This document shows, in pieces, positions 58,438-64,000 of a stretch of 64,000 nt of DNA. This DNA comes from an uncultured Pseudomonadota bacterium (lineage in GTDB: Bacteria > Pseudomonadota > Alphaproteobacteria > UBA9219). The position numbers and the translations under genes are program-made. Within the stretch, counting starts at the first letter, position 1. Each line of letters opens with the position of its first letter. Location of the stretch: positions 62,001-126,000 of the forward strand of contig CAIXHP010000032.1 of NCBI GenBank assembly GCA_903919315.1, in the 5' to 3' direction. The notes below the pieces were generated by a model, which worked only from the letters and a program-made list of their open reading frames with translations, was not told the DNA's origin and ran no database searches.

Positions 58438-58462
58438 CTTTCAGCCCGTCCTATGTTTTGTG

Positions 58463-58500
58463 AAGAAAACGTCATTTCGCTGAAATGGCGTTTTCTTTTT
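58463..58500 (+). terminator. Rho-independent terminator after rpmA
   Basis: AAGAAAACG pairs with CGTTTTCTT, and the stem continues to 16 pairs with a three-base loop, GCT (58479-58481). It ends in TTTTT. Confidence 0.88.
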
Positions 58501-58516
58501 GCCGGGAATATCCCCT

Positions 58517-60756
<2,240 letters not shown>

Positions 60757-60872
60757 CGTCTCAATACGCAAGTAAAAAATAGCTGTTACTTTGTCGATAC
60801 GAGCCTGCTAAACGGTTCCACCCAACATAGGGCAAAACCTTCGGCTTGTATTCAACAGAGGACACCTAAGCG

Positions 60873-61526
60873 ATGTCACACTCTCTACGCAACGCCTTCC
60901 TGGGCGCAGCCGCCTTTCTGCTGTCCACCCCAGCCACGCGCGCCATGATCACAACGCCCGCGCCGGAAAAGCCCGCCGAAGACGAGGCAGCATTAAGCGT
61001 AGAACAAAGCGCCCCCTTTATCATCATAACGCAAGACAAAGGCCCAAACGCGCCGTTGATCACAACCTTTTGCGGCATCGGCCTCGATGACGCGAAAGTA
61101 ACGCGCCTGCCAGAAATTGATGTCCTCGCCATCGACGACCCCAACGAGAACAAGAGCGTGGTCTATCACTGGATGTCCGGCACCCCCGTCGCTGAAAAAG
61201 CTGACTCCTTCGATTCGAACCGAACCCTCGTCCAGACACCCTACGTTAGCCGCAGTTGCGTCTTTGACGGGGATGGCATGCCCACATCTTGCCGCGAGGC
61301 AACCCCGACCAGCCTTCGCGGCCAGATCACGGAAACAATGGCGGTGGTGCGTACGACCTGCGACCAAGTCGTGGCGGAACTCGTCGCGCAGAACGCCATC
61401 AACCACACTACCCTAAGCCCTGTACGGGACGCAGCCGCTGAATTGTTGCGAGTCCAAGCCAGCTATTCCGCCATCATTGCTCCAACCCAACGATCCGTCC
61501 TTGTCCTTCCGGCGCAATCCCCTTGA
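60873..61526 (+). CDS. Exported protein of unknown function
   Basis: A 217-residue protein with a signal peptide (LRNAFLGAAAFLLSTPATRA). The mature part includes LITTFCGIGLDDAKVTRLPE and RSCVFDGDGMPTSCREATP, with four cysteines that could form disulphides. I recognise no family. Composition is like that of its host neighbours. A 116-bp gap separates it from obgE. Confidence 0.7.
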   Translation: MSHSLRNAFLGAAAFLLSTPATRAMITTPAPEKPAEDEAALSVEQSAPFIIITQDKGPNAPLITTFCGIGLDDAKVTRLPEIDVLAIDDPNENKSVVYHWMSGTPVAEKADSFDSNRTLVQTPYVSRSCVFDGDGMPTSCREATPTSLRGQITETMAVVRTTCDQVVAELVAQNAINHTTLSPVRDAAAELLRVQASYSAIIAPTQRSVLVLPAQSP

Positions 61527-61586
61527 CACGCGACTCCCTCTTCCCGACACTCGACACAAATCGAATCGGGGGGAGGATTCACGGGG

Positions 61587-62288
61587 ATGGGTAAACTCTA
61601 CAAAAACGCCGCCGAAGCGCTGGCTGGTTTGCTGCGCGACGACATGACCATTGCCGCAGGCGGTTTCGGCCTGTGCGGCATTCCCGAACATTGCATTGAG
61701 GCGATCGCCTTGTCCGGCGTAAAGGGGCTGACTCTGGTCAGCAACAACGCGGGCGTGGATGGCTTCGGGCTTGGCAAGATGATGGAACGCGGCCAGATCC
61801 GCAAAATGATTTCGTCCTACGTCGGCGAAAACAAGCTGTTCGCGGAACTCTATCTGTCGGGCAAGCTGGAGGTTGAGTTCAACCCGCAAGGCACGCTGGC
61901 CGAGCGCATGCGCGCCGGTGGCGCGGGCATCGCCGGTTTCTACACCCGCACCGGTGTCGGCACGATCGTCGCCGACGGCAAGGAAACGCGGACATTCGAC
62001 GGCCAAGCCTATGTGCTGGAACGCGGCATCGTCTGCGACCTCTCCATCGTCAAGGCGTGGAAAGCGGACGAAGAGGGCAACCTCGTCTACCGCAAAACGG
62101 CGCGCAACTTTAACCCGCTTGCCGCGACCTGCGGACGGGTCACGGTCGTGGAAACCGAAGAGTTGGTTCCCGTCGGCCAGATCGACCCCGATCAGGTCCA
62201 CACGCCGGGCCTTTTCGTGCAGCGCCTGTTCAAAGGCGACCACTTTGAAAAACGCATCGAGCAGCGCACCACGCGCAAAGCTTCTTAA
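61587..62288 (+). CDS. scoA: 3-oxoacid CoA-transferase subunit A
   Basis: A 233-residue subunit. MGKLYKNAAEALAGLLRDDMTIAAGGFGLCGIPE holds the CoA-binding G-G-F-G-x-C-G-x-P motif, and GVDGFGLGKMMERGQIRKMI is conserved. With subunit B it moves CoA from succinyl-CoA to acetoacetate or similar 3-oxoacids. A preceding GGGGGAGGA is a good ribosome site. It is followed by scoB 12 bp later. Confidence 0.93.
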   Translation: MGKLYKNAAEALAGLLRDDMTIAAGGFGLCGIPEHCIEAIALSGVKGLTLVSNNAGVDGFGLGKMMERGQIRKMISSYVGENKLFAELYLSGKLEVEFNPQGTLAERMRAGGAGIAGFYTRTGVGTIVADGKETRTFDGQAYVLERGIVCDLSIVKAWKADEEGNLVYRKTARNFNPLAATCGRVTVVETEELVPVGQIDPDQVHTPGLFVQRLFKGDHFEKRIEQRTTRKAS

Positions 62289-62300
62289 GGAGCGACACCT

Positions 62301-62936
62301 ATGCCTTGGACACGCGAAGATATGGCGGCCCGCGCCGCGCAAGAACTGAACGACGGTTTCTATGTCAACCTCGGCATCGGCATCCCGACGCTGGTGGCGA
62401 ACTACATTCCTGCGGGAATGCATGTCGTGCTGCAAAGCGAAAACGGCATGCTGGGAGTCGGCCCCTTCCCGCTGGAAAGCGAGATCGACCCCGACCTCAT
62501 CAACGCCGGAAAGCAAACGGTGTCGGAACTGCCCTATTCCAGCTATTTCGACAGCGCGACCTCCTTTGGCATGATCCGCGGCGGCCACATCGACCTCGCC
62601 GTCCTCGGCGCGATGCAGGTCTCCGAGCAAGGCGACATCGCCAACTGGATGGTGCCCGGCAAGATGGTCAAAGGCATGGGCGGCGCGATGGATCTCGTCG
62701 CGGGTGTCAAGCGCGTGATCGTCCTGATGGAACACAACGTCAAAGACGAAGCCAAACTGGTGAAAAAGTGCAACCTGCCCCTCACCGGCACGCGCGTCGT
62801 CAACAAGATCATCACCGATCTGGGCGAATTTGAATTCATGCCCGAAGGCCTAACTCTGGTCGCGGTCGCCCCCGGCGTCACCGTCGACGAAATCAAGGCC
62901 CGCACCGAAGCCGCCTTCAGGGTGGCATTGCACTAA
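62301..62936 (+). CDS. scoB: 3-oxoacid CoA-transferase subunit B
   Basis: A 211-residue subunit. The active-site glutamate lies in [14 protein letters not shown] (E47), which forms the glutamyl-CoA thioester. [12 protein letters not shown] and [18 protein letters not shown] are also family-specific. AAGGAG precedes the ATG. Its final 20 bp overlap the next gene on the opposite strand. Confidence 0.94.
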   Translation: MPWTREDMAARAAQELNDGFYVNLGIGIPTLVANYIPAGMHVVLQSENGMLGVGPFPLESEIDPDLINAGKQTVSELPYSSYFDSATSFGMIRGGHIDLAVLGAMQVSEQGDIANWMVPGKMVKGMGGAMDLVAGVKRVIVLMEHNVKDEAKLVKKCNLPLTGTRVVNKIITDLGEFEFMPEGLTLVAVAPGVTVDEIKARTEAAFRVALH

Positions 62937-64000
62937 GGTTTTCTCCCGGCTCCGGCAACACTTCGTACAGAAGATAGTTGCCGGGCTGGGGTAAATCGAC
63001 GCGCCGGAGCCACGCAGCCCCTTCGCCGTCCGCCAAGCGCCGGATCAAGCCGTCATCGTCCGCTGCGTCAGCGCCGCCTTCACCCGCCTCCATGCGCCCA
63101 AACAGGCGATAGACCTCCGGCACCGAACGGCACACCAGAACCAGATCAACCCGATGCCGCCGCGCGATTTGCGCGGCTTCGGCGGAATCGTGCGTAGAAA
63201 AAAACCGCATCGAATCCAGATTGCCCGCCGCGTTGTTGTACGGCGCGGCAACGACCGCATGCCGCGTCTTGTAAAGAAGATACGCCCCGTCGTTCATCAT
63301 ATTCATAATCAAGCGCGGCGGCCCCTCCGCCAAGGCAGAGCCGTTGAGATAAGAGTCCAGAACGCTGGGATCGCAGGAGGCTGAACGGGACTGCACCGGA
63401 AACAAAACCAAGCCCTTGTAACCCAGCGTTCCATCGAGCAAAGCCGGAAACAACAACGCGGGCAACGGCCCCACCAACAGGACAAGCCCCACCCGCGCCC
63501 AAACCCGTTCACGCCCCGGAAACACGGACGGAATCCACCCCCAACCGCGCCACAACAAAGCCGTCAAAGGCACGATGCTGAACAGGCAGGCATAATACAT
63601 ATACCGCCCCTGATAAAACGCCGCCAACGCCAGCGCCGCCAGATTCAAAACCGCGACCGGCCACCACAGCCAGCGCCCATCCGCCCTCTGCCGCACAGCA
63701 AAGCCAACCGCCGCCGCCAGCCCCAACAGCGGCAACAGCATATGCAAGACGGCCAGAAGCGGCGACGGCCCCAGCCGCAGAAACGGCTTGGCTTCATGGA
63801 TGAAGTGGAAGTAAAGCGCCGTAAGATCCTTATCCATCGCGCCATACGGCCCCACGACAAGATCGGGAAAACGCGCCAGAAATACCGCGCCCAACACCGC
63901 CGCCAAACCGCACCCGACCCCATAACGCAACCGGCCAGAGCCGAACCGCGAAGCCACGGCCACCCCGGCGCAACACACCGCCACGCTGCCCGCCAACACG
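62917..64000 (-). CDS. Polytopic membrane protein, 5' end outside the window
   Basis: The visible part is about 360 residues and is open to the right edge; position 63999 is a GTG with no special claim to be the start. The first half has about six TM helices ([70 protein letters not shown]). The second half is a soluble domain ([36 protein letters not shown]). The build resembles the C-terminal part of GT-C or GtrA-associated surface glycan enzymes, a weak analogy. Confidence 0.72.
   Translation of the reverse strand, partial: VLAGSVAVCCAGVAVASRFGSGRLRYGVGCGLAAVLGAVFLARFPDLVVGPYGAMDKDLTALYFHFIHEAKPFLRLGPSPLLAVLHMLLPLLGLAAAVGFAVRQRADGRWLWWPVAVLNLAALALAAFYQGRYMYYACLFSIVPLTALLWRGWGWIPSVFPGRERVWARVGLVLLVGPLPALLFPALLDGTLGYKGLVLFPVQSRSASCDPSVLDSYLNGSALAEGPPRLIMNMMNDGAYLLYKTRHAVVAAPYNNAAGNLDSMRFFSTHDSAEAAQIARRHRVDLVLVCRSVPEVYRLFGRMEAGEGGADAADDDGLIRRLADGEGAAWLRRVDLPQPGNYLLYEVLPEPGENLSAMPP

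Overview
The window is a stretch of an alphaproteobacterial chromosome carrying one apparently complete temperate prophage. GC is high. The pointers to Alphaproteobacteria are the Bpt leucyl-transferase, an alpha-type GT2-rplU-rpmA-obgE neighbourhood, and phage-borne relatives of GcrA and GapR, two alphaproteobacterial cell-cycle proteins. I cannot name a genus; a Rhodospirillales-like or Micavibrio-like lineage is only a guess.

Host left flank (1-17410). The 3' part of a SNF2-family helicase gene is followed by a TPR-repeat lipoprotein of the PrsT type. Opposite them runs a six-gene membrane oxidoreductase operon, hyfB-C-E-F-G-I, 12684 down to 5416. It looks like a group 4 hydrogenase, but its large subunit has serines where the first pair of NiFe cysteines should be. 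It is therefore better read as an energy-converting hydrogenase-related (Ehr) complex. Next come bpt, a YibQ-type polysaccharide deacetylase, a small exported Arg/Asp-rich protein, a BaiN/HI0933-type flavoprotein and a small lipoprotein.

Prophage (17411-56713, about 39.3 kb). It is integrated in a tRNA-Arg(ACG) gene; a 48-bp direct repeat marks attL and attR, and the intact tRNA lies at the right end beside the integrase. It combines an HK97-type head (HNH, TerS, TerL, portal, ClpP-like protease, capsid) with a Mu-type contractile tail (sheath, tube, frameshifted assembly chaperone, tape measure, gp43-gp48-like baseplate, two fibre proteins) and a lysis set, all read leftward from about 41.4 to 19.4 kb. 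The left end carries a Dam-type methylase and a RelE-Xre toxin-antitoxin pair. The early leftward operon (47.6 to 41.5 kb) has a Cro-like protein, a GcrA-like protein, a ParB-like protein, a DnaB helicase and a replication initiator. The rightward arm (50.6-56.7 kb) is a chain of very small overlapping genes with a GapR homologue, a Rha-like regulator, an AlpA-like protein and the integrase. Between them are regulators, a GNAT acetyltransferase and an ImmA-type metalloprotease.

Regulation is unusually readable. One operator, TTGTG-N5-CACAA, occurs at both early promoters (47.6 and 50.6 kb). A different operator pair, TTCTC-N5-GAGAA, sits at the toxin-antitoxin promoter. A -1 frameshift signal lies in the tail chaperone gene. 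An elaborate inverted-repeat region at 53.42-53.70 kb precedes the Rha-like gene and may be a new structured RNA.

Host right flank (56745-64000): a GT2 glycosyltransferase, rplU, rpmA, a strong terminator, an MFS transporter overlapping obgE, an exported protein of unknown function, the two subunits of a 3-oxoacid CoA-transferase, and the 3' end of a large membrane protein gene that runs off the window.
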